This document shows, in pieces, positions 26,722 through 35,689 of a stretch of DNA of 64,000 bases. The stretch's first letter is position 1. Each line of letters begins with the position of its first letter. Both the position numbers and the translations under genes were made by a program. This stretch comes from DAIOEK01 sp963828285 (lineage in GTDB: Bacteria > Chloroflexota > Anaerolineae > Anaerolineales > Anaerolineaceae), in assembly GCA_963828285.1 (NCBI GenBank), contig CAWHEB010000002.1:496001-560000 (forward strand). Reading direction: 5' to 3'. Under the pieces are notes generated by a model. The model did no database searches, had not been told where the DNA came from, and saw nothing but the letters and a program-made list of their open reading frames with translations.

Positions 26722-26727
26722 TATAGT

Positions 26728-26763
26728 AAATCCCCGTAAGAACACTTACGGGGATTTTTTATT
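26728..26763 (+). terminator. Terminator of the TerC gene
   Basis: AAATCCCCGTAAG pairs with CTTACGGGGATTT and is followed by TTTATT. Confidence 0.9.
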
Positions 26764-26780
26764 GCTATTCTTAGAAACAA

Positions 26781-26927
26781 TTAGGCTTTTAGAATTTTGT
26801 ACATTCCAGTCCCACAAACAGAGCATTTGCCCTTTAGAGCTGGTCGGCCATTCTTCATGGTAACTTTTTCTACATTAACCATTTCACGTTTTTGTTTGCA
26901 CTTTACGCAATATGCAATTTCAGCCAT
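26781..26927 (-). CDS. Small zinc-ribbon protein, DUF5679-like
   Basis: 48 residues. It reads MAEIAYCVKCKQKREMVN, then a basic central part and KGKCSVCGTGMYKILKA. Two CxxC pairs (CVKC and CSVC) make a clear zinc-ribbon. The pattern matches a short family common in Chloroflexota (DUF5679, from memory). A very strong ribosome-binding site (AAGGAGGG) supports the start. Function unknown; such ribbons usually bind nucleic acid or protein. The following 245 bp to 27172 hold only a weak hairpin (TATCCCA/TGGGATA). Confidence 0.88.
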   Translation of the reverse strand: MAEIAYCVKCKQKREMVNVEKVTMKNGRPALKGKCSVCGTGMYKILKA

Positions 26928-27172
26928 TTGTTCCCTCCTTTTAGGAATTATATGTTCATTATATGAGAATTTCTGTCAAGAGCAAGCTTTTTGAGCACAA
27001 AGTATAACCAGTAAGACGCATTCATAGTTTATACACCTGTCATGGGTACATTAAGCGGAATATCACTTACTGGGATCGTTACCTTCGTGTATACTTCGCA
27101 CCGTTCAGCATTGAATAATAAATTTGATTAATTCTAACCTCCCGGTTTATCCCATTCTCTCCAAATTGGGAT

Positions 27173-27230
27173 AAGAAAAGACTTTCAAGGTAACGAGTCT
27201 ACAACAATGCCTCCTTGAAAGTCTTTTCTT
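27173..27230 (-). terminator. Terminator at the end of the ccm operon
   Basis: Perfect 18-bp inverted repeat (AAGAAAAGACTTTCAAGG and its complement) around a 22-base loop, ending in TTTTCTT on the minus strand, just beyond ccmD. Confidence 0.88.
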
Positions 27231-27237
27231 ATTGATT

Positions 27238-27399
27238 TTAGGGATTTTTATTTATTTTTATTTCTTTCTTTATCATTCGTAAAAGTTCTCTGGTATTTTT
27301 CGTCCTCACGATCAAGCTGACTACATATCCAATCAGTGCCCCGAATATGACAATGTAACCGGCAATCATAAAATTAAACGTCTGTGCAGGTGTATCCAT
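27238..27399 (-). CDS. ccmD: CcmD-like haem exporter subunit
   Basis: 53 residues from ATG 27399 (AAAGGAGA upstream); the longer reading overlaps ccmC and is rejected. One membrane helix (about 10-31, FMIAGYIVIFGALIGYVVSLI) followed by a basic tail (KTNTREL, KKEIKINK), the standard CcmD layout. Its last position in the operon, after ccmC, supports the call. CcmD stabilises the CcmABC-CcmE complex. Confidence 0.8.
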   Translation of the reverse strand: MDTPAQTFNFMIAGYIVIFGALIGYVVSLIVRTKNTRELLRMIKKEIKINKNP

Positions 27400-27412
27400 G
27401 ATCCAATCTCCT

Positions 27413-28105
27413 TTATTCAGCCAATTCAATGCGCGCTTGTTCGACATCTTCCTGCATCTTTCCCAGGCGCAAGCGGTGCCATAACAAATCTACAAAAATG
27501 ATCGACCAAACCAGTAAGCTGAAGAGAAATGTCTGCAGCATCTTAGGTGTCATATCAAAAGCACTCGAACCTGAACCGGCTGCGATCACGACCGGGTGGA
27601 TTGTACGGAATATTCTGATGGATAGGAATGTAAGTGGAACACTTAGCGCACCAACAATAGCATAGACAGCTCCAAATCGCGCTCTACGCTCGGGGTCGTC
27701 AATTCCCTGCCTCAACATGAGATAAGCCACATACACCAGACCCATGATGGCGGCTGTGGTTAATCTCGGATCCCAGGTCCACCAGGTATTCCAGATCGGA
27801 CGCGCCCAAATGGATCCGGTTGCAATAGCGACTAAAGCAAAAACAATTCCTATCTCAACGGATGCATAGCTGAGGATGTCCCATTTCCGATCGGATGTCT
27901 TCAGATAGATTCCACCGGCTACGGCGGCAACAATAAATGAGAGCATTCCGACCCAGGCAGTGGATACATGAAAATAAAATATCTTTTGAACCAGACCCAT
28001 TACCCGCTCCAAAGGAGCGTATAAAAATACCATGAGTGTGGCGACTGTAAGCAGAATGATCGATACAACATCAAGTATTCTAAGTGGATCAGATTTTCGC
28101 TGCAT
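27413..28105 (-). CDS. ccmC: Haem exporter/handling protein CcmC
   Basis: 230 residues with six membrane helices. The tryptophan-rich haem-handling motif is clear (WNTWWTWDPRLTTA), flanked by conserved His residues (KIFYFHVSTAWVG at about 42-54 and the His in FRTIHPVVI). CcmC loads haem onto CcmE on the outer face of the membrane. Follows ccmB by 39 bp and precedes ccmD. Confidence 0.94.
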   Translation of the reverse strand: MQRKSDPLRILDVVSIILLTVATLMVFLYAPLERVMGLVQKIFYFHVSTAWVGMLSFIVAAVAGGIYLKTSDRKWDILSYASVEIGIVFALVAIATGSIWARPIWNTWWTWDPRLTTAAIMGLVYVAYLMLRQGIDDPERRARFGAVYAIVGALSVPLTFLSIRIFRTIHPVVIAAGSGSSAFDMTPKMLQTFLFSLLVWSIIFVDLLWHRLRLGKMQEDVEQARIELAE

Positions 28106-28144
28106 ATTTCACCTCTCAAAAGAAATGATAAATAAAGGAATGAA

Positions 28145-28840
28145 TTACTCTTCAACTACCTTGTCAAACACCATCCAGGCTGCAGAAAGAAAAACGACAT
28201 CGTAAACAAGGATCAGGTTGATCCATGGAGTGATCTCTTCCATGGGTACAGATTGAATATAACCTGTACTGGCTTTCACTGCAGCGATCACGACCGGTAA
28301 TACCACCGGAAACAAAAGGATTGGTAACAGGATGTCTCTTGTTCTTGCTTGGACCGCCATCGATGCCAGCAAGGTTCCAACCGCACAGTATCCAATTGAC
28401 CCAAGAAGTGTTACCAAGATCAAACCCGGATTGATTAGATTGATATTGTAAAGTAAGCTGAAAATGGGGATAACTACCGCTTCTACGATCAACATAAAAA
28501 CCAGGTTGCTGACCATCTTTCCGAAGAATATGGCACTCCTGTCTACAGGCGCCAATAACAGACCATCCAGACATCCTCTGTCTTTTTCAGTCGCCATCGA
28601 CCGATTTAATCCAAGTGTGCCGGCAAAAGTAAATGTCACCCATAAGACTCCAGCCGCGACAGATGCCCTCGTACCTGCTTCCAGTTCCAGTGCAAAATTA
28701 AAGATTAAAACTACCAGCAGCGCGAATACGAACATCGCGGAGAATATCTCTCTGCTTCTGAGCTCGGCAGTCAGGTCTTTCCAGATGACGGCGAACATCG
28801 CGTGCCCAAATGTTGGTGTTGAAGCATGAGCTGATTTCAT
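28145..28840 (-). CDS. ccmB: Haem exporter permease CcmB
   Basis: 231 residues with six membrane helices. Typical N-terminal pattern (FAVIWKDLTAELRSREIFSA) and the FAGTLGLNRSMATEKDRGCL segment that marks CcmB. Forms the membrane part of the CcmAB ABC complex that releases haem-loaded CcmE using ATP. Its ATG overlaps the end of ccmA by four bases (ATGA), showing translational coupling. Confidence 0.94.
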   Translation of the reverse strand: MKSAHASTPTFGHAMFAVIWKDLTAELRSREIFSAMFVFALLVVLIFNFALELEAGTRASVAAGVLWVTFTFAGTLGLNRSMATEKDRGCLDGLLLAPVDRSAIFFGKMVSNLVFMLIVEAVVIPIFSLLYNINLINPGLILVTLLGSIGYCAVGTLLASMAVQARTRDILLPILLFPVVLPVVIAAVKASTGYIQSVPMEEITPWINLILVYDVVFLSAAWMVFDKVVEE

Positions 28841-29538
28841 GAACCACCCAACGCTGTACGGTAAAAAGATAGTAGACCATCACGCGGGATCTCGCTACCA
28901 GTTGAAGAAGCGACGATTTTTCCTTTGGATAGAACATCAAATCGGGTTGCTAGATCTTGTGTACGGCTAAGATCATGCGAGGTCATCACCACGGTTCTGC
29001 CTCGGGCTGCAATCTCCTTCAAGAGTTTATCCAGCATGGAACAGGCATCCTGATCTAAACCAGTATGGGGTTCATCCAGAAGCAAGACGACTGGATCATG
29101 CAAGATCGCACGCCCAATGGCTAATCGCTGCTGCATCCCACGGGAGAAGTTCCTGACCAGGTCTTTTCTCCTGGTAGTTAATCCGATGAGATCAAGGACT
29201 TCGGAAATTCGTTCACCACGTTGGTGAACCCCGTACATGCGTCCGAAAAAATTCAAATTTTCTTCTGCGGTCAGATCGCCATAAAGCAACGGTTGGTGAG
29301 ATACAACGCCCAATCTGCTGCGAACAGCAGCAGATTGCGACGGTAATTGGTATCCAGCTATGTGTACTTCTCCAAAACTCGCCTTGCTTAGTGATGACAA
29401 AATCCGGAGAAAGGTTGTCTTTCCTGCGCCATTAGGCCCCATCAGTGCGACAAACTCGCCTTCCTCAACCGAAAAATCCAATTGGTTAAGGACAGTTTTC
29501 AATCCAAATCTCTTGCTGAGTTTTCGGACTTTGATCAC
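28837..29538 (-). CDS. ccmA: Haem exporter ATPase CcmA
   Basis: 233 residues, a single ABC ATPase domain. Walker A (GPNGAGKTTFL) at about 35, signature FSRGMQQRLAIG, Walker B (VVLLLDEPHTGLD) and the switch His (TSHDLSR). Position between the cytochrome gene and ccmB identifies it as CcmA; overlaps both neighbours by four bases. Confidence 0.94.
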   Translation of the reverse strand: MIKVRKLSKRFGLKTVLNQLDFSVEEGEFVALMGPNGAGKTTFLRILSSLSKASFGEVHIAGYQLPSQSAAVRSRLGVVSHQPLLYGDLTAEENLNFFGRMYGVHQRGERISEVLDLIGLTTRRKDLVRNFSRGMQQRLAIGRAILHDPVVLLLDEPHTGLDQDACSMLDKLLKEIAARGRTVVMTSHDLSRTQDLATRFDVLSKGKIVASSTGSEIPRDGLLSFYRTALGGS

Positions 29539-31457
29539 GATAGTTTTCTCAATTTCTCTTTCAGTTCCGCCCTGCGTTGCTGGTATGGAGCTTCACTTAA
29601 TTTACCATTTTTGAATTGCTCATCCAGGCTAATGATTGCATCCAACAATTCATCCTTGGTTAATTCTATCCCTTCATGGTCATTCTCGGGCTTGGATGAT
29701 TGTGATTGCCGTCGGTAGAAATAAAAACCTACTCCAGTGACGACCAGCATGAAAATTCCCGCGCCGAATAAAACGTAATTGATCTGCCCAGTATTCTGTA
29801 CAGATCCCGATGCAGGAGCTTTTCCACTCAGGGTTAATTTGATTTCGCTGTCTTTGGGCAGGTTTTCCGCTGTATACAACTTGAATGACATACCTTCCGA
29901 GTCACGCAAGCCGCCATCAAGTAATTGACTGCTTTTCAACTTGATTCCATCCGCAGGTACCATCACATTGATTGAATTAGTATTGATCGATATCGGAACT
30001 GCGAGATCAAGTTTTTTTGAATAAGGCAGATCAAAGGCAAAAAGAACCTGAGCTGTACCTTGGCCAGGTGCAATGGATTGTGTATCCGAGAATCCATTCT
30101 CGACCGGTAGAAACCTCTCACCCAAAGCCCCATCCTGAAATTGCAGATTTGTAGCTTCGGCTGGAATGTGAAAGTCCAGAACACCTTTCCCGGATTGTGA
30201 AGGGGTGACCACCTGTGAGCCATTATTGGATAAAAGGAACAACTCAATGACTTGAACTGTCCCGGGAGTGGAGAAATCAAAGAAGATATGCATTCTGTCA
30301 GCTACGACTGCGGATGCATCAGATGTTGTCTCGAAAACATGGATATCCAGCTGGTAATTATCCTTGACCTCTGTGGTAGCTTCTCCCGCATCCATTGCTG
30401 CTGGATGAAATGAGGGTTGTGAGTTAAAACTCTGGTTTTTATATTCTGTTGATGCGATGAATATTCTGCCAGTTTTCATCTCTACATGGTTAAAGACAAA
30501 GCTGCCATCCAATTGGGTGGTCGTTTGCAACGAACCACTCTGTTGCATAGCGTCAAATATTTGAAGGGTCACTGGAAGGCGTTCAGTCAAGCCGGATCCC
30601 GAATCATTGATGACGTTACCATTGATCGTAACCGAACTGATCTCTGTCGGCAGAAGGGTTGTTGGCGCTGTTCCCGACTCAGGGACTAAAGTACCGGTGG
30701 ATCCTGAAGAAGTTGGTACCTGTGTTACTTCTTCAACCGGAAGTTGTACTCCAGAAAAGGAAAGTGACCTTATATAGGAAACCACTGCTGCCCTGTCGCC
30801 ATCAGATAATGCCTGGTCAAATGCCGGCATAACATTGGAAGAGCCGAGGGTAACGATTTGAACCAATTCATGGTCTGATCGGACGGGAAGGATGGATTGA
30901 TTCGTGAAATCAGGTGGCTGCAATGGTAAATTCTTTGCCGCAACTCCATCACCTTCCCCATTGATTCCATGACAATCTATACATAGCGATTCAAAGATCT
31001 CTTTGCCGACTATCACTTTTTCAAGTGGATTATTCAGCATATATAAATAAGCCGTAATATCCCATCTGGTTCGATCATCTAAAGTTGTATCAAAAGCAGG
31101 CATGGCACTGCCAGAAATCCCATTGCTGATGTTTTCAAATCTGGTGACCAGGGATTTTGTATATGCGTCTGCGGACCCTGCCAATGGACTGGGTGCTTGG
31201 GGCAGGTTTGTGGAATTGCTGCCATCTCCCTTGCCTGAGACTCCGTGACAATTAGCACATTGTTCCTGATATACAACTTCCCCTCTGGTTGGGTTGGGGG
31301 GCAACACTGGGAAAACTGATGCATCCGCGGCGGTGGGCATGGGTGCGGGGGGTGTGTAACCTGGTGGAGGTGTAATATCCTGGGCTAATGAAAAATCGCA
31401 GCCCGAAAGTAGAACCAGAAATAAAACAGAGACTGGGATGATTAAGGTTCGCTTCAT
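29535..31457 (-). CDS. Membrane-anchored dihaem cytochrome c within the ccm operon
   Basis: 640 residues. Lipobox at LLSGC (Cys 20). Two class I c-type haem domains: CANCH at about 67 and CIDCH at about 157, each followed by a distal Met (GSAMPAF, SNVMPAF). Residues about 270-560 are beta-sandwich-like with no further CxxCH. A membrane helix at about 575-595 is followed by a short cytoplasmic tail (ELTKDELLDAIISLDEQFK, ending ELKEKLRKLS) that resembles the CcmI/zinc-ribbon neighbour's helical part. Unusual to find such a protein inside a maturation operon; it may be a client or a haem-relay component (inference). Overlaps ccmA by four bases. Confidence 0.85.
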   Translation of the reverse strand: MKRTLIIPVSVLFLVLLSGCDFSLAQDITPPPGYTPPAPMPTAADASVFPVLPPNPTRGEVVYQEQCANCHGVSGKGDGSNSTNLPQAPSPLAGSADAYTKSLVTRFENISNGISGSAMPAFDTTLDDRTRWDITAYLYMLNNPLEKVIVGKEIFESLCIDCHGINGEGDGVAAKNLPLQPPDFTNQSILPVRSDHELVQIVTLGSSNVMPAFDQALSDGDRAAVVSYIRSLSFSGVQLPVEEVTQVPTSSGSTGTLVPESGTAPTTLLPTEISSVTINGNVINDSGSGLTERLPVTLQIFDAMQQSGSLQTTTQLDGSFVFNHVEMKTGRIFIASTEYKNQSFNSQPSFHPAAMDAGEATTEVKDNYQLDIHVFETTSDASAVVADRMHIFFDFSTPGTVQVIELFLLSNNGSQVVTPSQSGKGVLDFHIPAEATNLQFQDGALGERFLPVENGFSDTQSIAPGQGTAQVLFAFDLPYSKKLDLAVPISINTNSINVMVPADGIKLKSSQLLDGGLRDSEGMSFKLYTAENLPKDSEIKLTLSGKAPASGSVQNTGQINYVLFGAGIFMLVVTGVGFYFYRRQSQSSKPENDHEGIELTKDELLDAIISLDEQFKNGKLSEAPYQQRRAELKEKLRKLS

Positions 31458-31463
31458 AAAAAT

Positions 31464-31976
31464 CTATTTCCGATTCTGGAGTGTTGTTCCGCATCGCGGA
31501 CAGAACTGATCGTCATCTTTGATCGCGTTTCCGCATTTCGGGCAAAAACCGGTCGTCTTCTTCTTTTGAACTAATTTTCGTTGGGCAATCAATTCCTCAA
31601 TATCATCATATTCCGGTTTGGACGCTGATCCTGTGGGTCTTGTCGAAGAAACAGCAGAATTCGGAACGGAAAGTTCATTCAATTGTTGTAAAACACTTGC
31701 AGCTTGTTGGAGCAATTCAGTTCGCTGTTCAGGGAAGAGTTCATCGGTGATCTTTCCGGTTTCATGATCAAATTCCAATTCCTGAATTGCATTCAACAGA
31801 CGTTCTTTATCTGCGATCAATGAAGAAACCTTGTGCTCCCTTTGGTCTGCATCCTTGTTGGTTTTGATATTTACTGTGGAGGTTGTGTATTGTTTTTTAT
31901 CCCAAAATGGTCGAAAGATCAAAATGGCAGCGAGAACGAGAACGGTCAATACTAAAAATAATGCGGCTAAATCCAT
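31464..31976 (-). CDS. Membrane-anchored zinc-ribbon protein with CcmI-like N-terminus
   Basis: 170 residues. An N-terminal membrane helix (about 5-24) is followed by a helical part whose LLNAIQELEFDHETGKITDE pattern is that of the first segment of CcmI-type apocytochrome chaperones. A C-terminal zinc ribbon follows (CPKCGN, then CPRCGTTLQ). No TPR repeats are present, so this is not a full CcmI. Conserved position between ccmG and the dihaem cytochrome suggests a role in handling apocytochromes. Confidence 0.78.
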   Translation of the reverse strand: MDLAALFLVLTVLVLAAILIFRPFWDKKQYTTSTVNIKTNKDADQREHKVSSLIADKERLLNAIQELEFDHETGKITDELFPEQRTELLQQAASVLQQLNELSVPNSAVSSTRPTGSASKPEYDDIEELIAQRKLVQKKKTTGFCPKCGNAIKDDDQFCPRCGTTLQNRK

Positions 31977-31991
31977 GTGAACCTATCCTAT

Positions 31992-32552
31992 TTAATCGGT
32001 AAGTGGATCGATGATACTCTTGATCTGTTCAACAGAGTTGAAAGGACCAATTTGGATATATGCTAGTTTCCCGTCTTTATCGACGATGTAGGTTTCAGGA
32101 ACCCCGCGAATACGGAACATTTGTGAAATTTTCGTACCCAGATCAGGCCCATTGGGGAAATCAATTCCGAATTTGTTTAATGATGCAAGAGCTTCGGGTT
32201 CTGTATCTACATAATCCACGCCAATGAAGGCAACCTCATCAGATGGTTCGTATTCTGTCCAGGCTTGTTGTAAGAATGCGGCTTCAGCTTCGCATGGTTT
32301 GCACCAGGACGCCCAAAAATTAATGAGCAGAACCTTTCCCTCTAGTTTTTCCGTGCTGAATTCTTGCCCATCAAATGTGGTTATCGCAAATGGTTTGATT
32401 TTCTGTCCAACGATGACCGGTCCCTGATAAGTTCGCTGTAGTCCGAAGTAAAGAAATGCCAGAAATCCGCCCAGGATTAGCGCTGCAATAATGTATGTGA
32501 TTGCTGATCTCTGCTTCTTTTCAGGACTTACTGTGGTTGGTTCTTCAATCAT
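31992..32552 (-). CDS. ccmG: Thiol:disulphide interchange protein CcmG/ResA-like
   Basis: 186 residues. Membrane anchor at about 17-37, then a thioredoxin fold with active site NFWASWCKPCEAEAAFLQ and a cis-Pro loop (RGVPETYIVDKDGKLAYI). It reduces apocytochrome haem-binding cysteines outside the membrane. Overlaps ccmH by eight bases. Confidence 0.92.
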   Translation of the reverse strand: MIEEPTTVSPEKKQRSAITYIIAALILGGFLAFLYFGLQRTYQGPVIVGQKIKPFAITTFDGQEFSTEKLEGKVLLINFWASWCKPCEAEAAFLQQAWTEYEPSDEVAFIGVDYVDTEPEALASLNKFGIDFPNGPDLGTKISQMFRIRGVPETYIVDKDGKLAYIQIGPFNSVEQIKSIIDPLTD

Positions 32553-33042
32553 TTTGGTCCTTTCTTTGCTTCAATTCAGCTTCGATTTCAGCATACAAAC
32601 TATCATCTTCTTTTGAATGAACCGATGTGGCATTGATTTTCGTTCCCGGTTGTCTCATCTTACGGATTGCAACAAATAGAAACCCCGCTGCAACCAGGAT
32701 GATTACCGGAGGCAAAATATAGACCAGCCAATTGATCCCATGCCTGGGTGGTTCTGCCAGTACCCTGTCCCCATACTGGGTTACAAAGTAATCTTTGATC
32801 TGATCCGTGTTCCACCCCTGCGATAGCTTCTCACCGATCAAGTCGCGCCATTGAGCGCAGGCTGTGGTAGGGCAAACATCAAGCGGAGTGTTTTCACATA
32901 CCGGGCAATAAAGCTGCCGGGCTACTGCATTGATCTGATCATCAGTGACCGGTGTTTCCCCATCCGCAAATACTTTTGTCGGGATGATAGCAAGCAAGAT
33001 CGTGCAACTTAAAACAATGTAGAAGAAGAGTTTCTTGCCCAT
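32545..33042 (-). CDS. ccmH: CcmH, apocytochrome thioreductase/haem lyase subunit
   Basis: 165 residues from ATG 33042 (AGAAGGAG upstream, one base after the ccmF stop); a longer start lying inside ccmF is rejected. Signal peptide at about 1-25. The CcmH motif is present as RQLYCPVCENTPLDVCPTTA, with extra cysteines beyond the usual CPVC pair. GWNTDQIKDYFVTQYGDRVL is the normal family continuation. A C-terminal membrane helix follows (about 112-134). Works with CcmF and CcmG. Confidence 0.9.
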   Translation of the reverse strand: MGKKLFFYIVLSCTILLAIIPTKVFADGETPVTDDQINAVARQLYCPVCENTPLDVCPTTACAQWRDLIGEKLSQGWNTDQIKDYFVTQYGDRVLAEPPRHGINWLVYILPPVIILVAAGFLFVAIRKMRQPGTKINATSVHSKEDDSLYAEIEAELKQRKDQND

Positions 33043-33043
33043 A

Positions 33044-35053
33044 TTACTCCTTCTCCGGTGAAGGCCAAACAGCAATCAATGAACCGAAGATCAGGACCAG
33101 GCTTCCCAGCCACAACCAGTTTACAAGTGGATTATGGAATACTTTAAATGTAGCTTGTTGCGTGGAGATGGGCTGCCAGTCAACCAGAATGACATAAAGG
33201 TCATCTTCCATCGTGCTGTGGACTCCGGGGATGGTCATGGGTTGCTGTGAATCATAGAAGAAATCACGTCGTGGATATAACTGTCCGATACTTTTTCCTC
33301 GGTTCGTTACATCCAAAACAGCCCGGGCAACATTCCTGCCGTCCTGAACATCAAACTCGGCTAAGCTGTTGTAAGTTACCGTATATCCTGAAACCGATAA
33401 GCTTTCGCCGGGGATCAGGGATCCTTGCGTTTGGGTTTGGAATGCTTCGATACCAATGATCCCGATACCCATCAAAACAACACCCAGATGGATGATATAT
33501 CCGCCATATCTGCGCCGGTTCCGTTTTGTTAAATTGTAAGTAGATTGCAGGAAATTTTCTCCGGTTGATCTGGCTCTCGCTCTTATTCCTCGCCAATACT
33601 CATAGAATGTGACCAGGATCACTAAGGTTATCAACCAGAAACCCAGAATTGCTCCAAATGTCCGCATACCAGTGATAACCAGGAAGATCGGTACCAGCAG
33701 GGATAATGCAGCAGCCTTCCAGATCGTACGCCCTAGATTTCGTGCCGATGTGATCGTCCACGCGGAAAGGGGAGCAACTCCCATGATCAGCAGCAAAGCT
33801 GCCCAGATTGGACCTGTCGCCCGAATATAGAACGGAGGTCCAACAGTTACTTTTTGTCCGGTGACCAACTCCGATACAAGCGGAAAGTTGACTCCCCAAA
33901 AACAGACGATGAATAAACCCATGAATAACAGGTTGTTTACCAGAAACAATGACTCACGTGAGAGTAACGATTTCAGAGAAGCTTCAGAGACCAGATCCTT
34001 CCAACGGTAGATCAACAGACCCACTGAAGCAGTCAAAGTCAGGGCAATGAACCCGAAAAACAGCGGACCAACCGCGGATTGAGCAAAGGCGTGCACCGAT
34101 GACAATACGCCCGACCTGGTTAAAAATGTGCCGTAGATTACCAGATCGTAAGTGAGAACGGTCAACACCATATTCCATTGTTTGAACATTCCCCTTTTTT
34201 CCTGGATCATGACCGAATGTAACAACGCAGTCCCTGTTAACCAGGGCATCAGAGCAGCGATCTCGACTGGATCCCAACCCCAGTACCCTCCCCAGCCAAG
34301 CACATCGTAAGCCCATCTCATGCCCAAAACAAGACCTATCGTCAGGAACAACCATGCGACCAGTGTCCACCTGCGTGTCAAGCGGATCCATCGGTCGTCC
34401 GTTCGTCCCGTGATCAAAGCGGCAAAGGCGAAAGCGAATGGGATCACGAATGAGACAAATCCCAGGTAAAGCATGGGTGGATGGATGATCATTCCGGGAT
34501 GGCGCAGTAACGGGTTAAGTCCGCGGCCGTCAGGTGCCATGAGCAGGTCTGCTCCCTTTGGCGCAAACACAGCCTGGATCTGCTGACCGGTGGACGATGC
34601 AAAAAACCGTACAAATGGATTTTCAATGAAAACAACCATCGCTATGAAGAATGCGAGTGTGAAAAGGGCAACAACGATGACCCACGGTAAGAATTCTCGG
34701 TCGCGACTCCACTTGCGTAGAGTAACTGCCGTGGCAAACGCGGACATCAGCCAGCTCCAAAAGAGCAGTGATCCGGCCTGACCACCCCACAATGCAGTGA
34801 TCTTTAAGTAGGTCGGCATCGCTTTACTGGTCACGGCATAAACATATGCCACAGAATAATCACCTGAGATCAACAAATACAATAAACTGCCAACAGCAAT
34901 GCTGACTAATGGGAATGTCAGCAGCATGCTGATTCGCGCAGAATCGATCCAGCGGTGGTCGCTTTTAACAGCTCCGTAAATCGCTGCGATGATTCCATAG
35001 ATCGATACGATGAGTGTGAGTACGAGAATTCCAAAACCAAAATTTGCTACCAT
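33044..35053 (-). CDS. ccmF: Cytochrome c haem lyase subunit CcmF
   Basis: 669 residues, many membrane helices. The WWD haem-binding motif is present (LGWGGYWGWDPVEIAALMPW at about 250-270), with family landmarks such as WGGQAGSLLFWSW near 90 and the periplasmic C-terminal domain (GYTVTYNSLAEFDVQDGRN). CcmF attaches haem to apocytochromes. A palindrome lies in the gap to ccmE. Confidence 0.96.
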   Translation of the reverse strand: MVANFGFGILVLTLIVSIYGIIAAIYGAVKSDHRWIDSARISMLLTFPLVSIAVGSLLYLLISGDYSVAYVYAVTSKAMPTYLKITALWGGQAGSLLFWSWLMSAFATAVTLRKWSRDREFLPWVIVVALFTLAFFIAMVVFIENPFVRFFASSTGQQIQAVFAPKGADLLMAPDGRGLNPLLRHPGMIIHPPMLYLGFVSFVIPFAFAFAALITGRTDDRWIRLTRRWTLVAWLFLTIGLVLGMRWAYDVLGWGGYWGWDPVEIAALMPWLTGTALLHSVMIQEKRGMFKQWNMVLTVLTYDLVIYGTFLTRSGVLSSVHAFAQSAVGPLFFGFIALTLTASVGLLIYRWKDLVSEASLKSLLSRESLFLVNNLLFMGLFIVCFWGVNFPLVSELVTGQKVTVGPPFYIRATGPIWAALLLIMGVAPLSAWTITSARNLGRTIWKAAALSLLVPIFLVITGMRTFGAILGFWLITLVILVTFYEYWRGIRARARSTGENFLQSTYNLTKRNRRRYGGYIIHLGVVLMGIGIIGIEAFQTQTQGSLIPGESLSVSGYTVTYNSLAEFDVQDGRNVARAVLDVTNRGKSIGQLYPRRDFFYDSQQPMTIPGVHSTMEDDLYVILVDWQPISTQQATFKVFHNPLVNWLWLGSLVLIFGSLIAVWPSPEKE

Positions 35054-35101
35054 AAATGCTCCGATGGTAAGGATGATTGCTAAGTAAATAAAAATCGAAA
35101 C

Positions 35102-35119
35102 CTGTCAGAATTCTGACAG
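35102..35119. repeat. 18-bp perfect palindrome between ccmF and ccmE
   Basis: CTGTCAGAATTCTGACAG, perfectly self-complementary, in the 105-bp gap between ccmE and ccmF. It could be a hairpin that tunes the ccmE-ccmF transcript, a protein-binding site or a dispersed repeat. A related half-site pair occurs at 40836-40851. Confidence 0.7.
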
Positions 35120-35158
35120 ATTCGATGATCGTTACATGTGATCCAATTGATGCATAAA

Positions 35159-35689
35159 CTATTTTGAAGCTTGTTCAGGAGCTACTTGCGATGGGACTGC
35201 TTCTTCATATCTCGTGGGGCATTTTAACAAAAGTTCCTCTGCGCGGAATACCCCATTGTCATCCAGAGTACCAGTCATGATTGCTTGTGCTTCATGCTTC
35301 AGTAAATCAGGTCGTGGTCCGTTATAAACTACTTTCAAATGGTTCGCTTTGGTATTGGTCACTGCAGCATGTAATACATTCGCAAGCCCACCCTGTGCTT
35401 CTATTTCCTTATTATCTCCGGGGATATGAACAACTTCAAAGGATAGGTTTAGAGTATCTGGATCGTACTTGATCGTATCACCAAGAACAGCACCTGAAAT
35501 TCGGATCTCTCTGCCGGATAATTGACCGGATTTCGCGGTCAACTCATCGACAGTGAGGAAATATTGGGCATTTGCTTGGGTGGAGGATATGATCAAAAAA
35601 ACAATGGCTGTCAGAATAAGTAACCCACCAATGATGAATTTCCAGTTGGTTGGTTTAACTGATCTGGTTGGTGTTGGGGTTTGTTCCAT
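35159..35689 (-). CDS. ccmE: Haem chaperone CcmE, CxxxY variant
   Basis: 176 residues. Membrane anchor at about 17-35 and an OB-fold domain (GREIRISGAVLGDTIKYD, VVYNGPRPDLLKHEAQAIMT). The haem-binding motif of most CcmE proteins is HxxxY; here it reads LLLKCPTRYEE, a CxxxY motif. That variant is known from archaea and Desulfovibrio, where it goes with a reduced Ccm set, but this operon keeps ccmG and ccmH. First gene of the operon; ATG preceded by GGAGAC. Confidence 0.92.
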   Translation of the reverse strand: MEQTPTPTRSVKPTNWKFIIGGLLILTAIVFLIISSTQANAQYFLTVDELTAKSGQLSGREIRISGAVLGDTIKYDPDTLNLSFEVVHIPGDNKEIEAQGGLANVLHAAVTNTKANHLKVVYNGPRPDLLKHEAQAIMTGTLDDNGVFRAEELLLKCPTRYEEAVPSQVAPEQASK

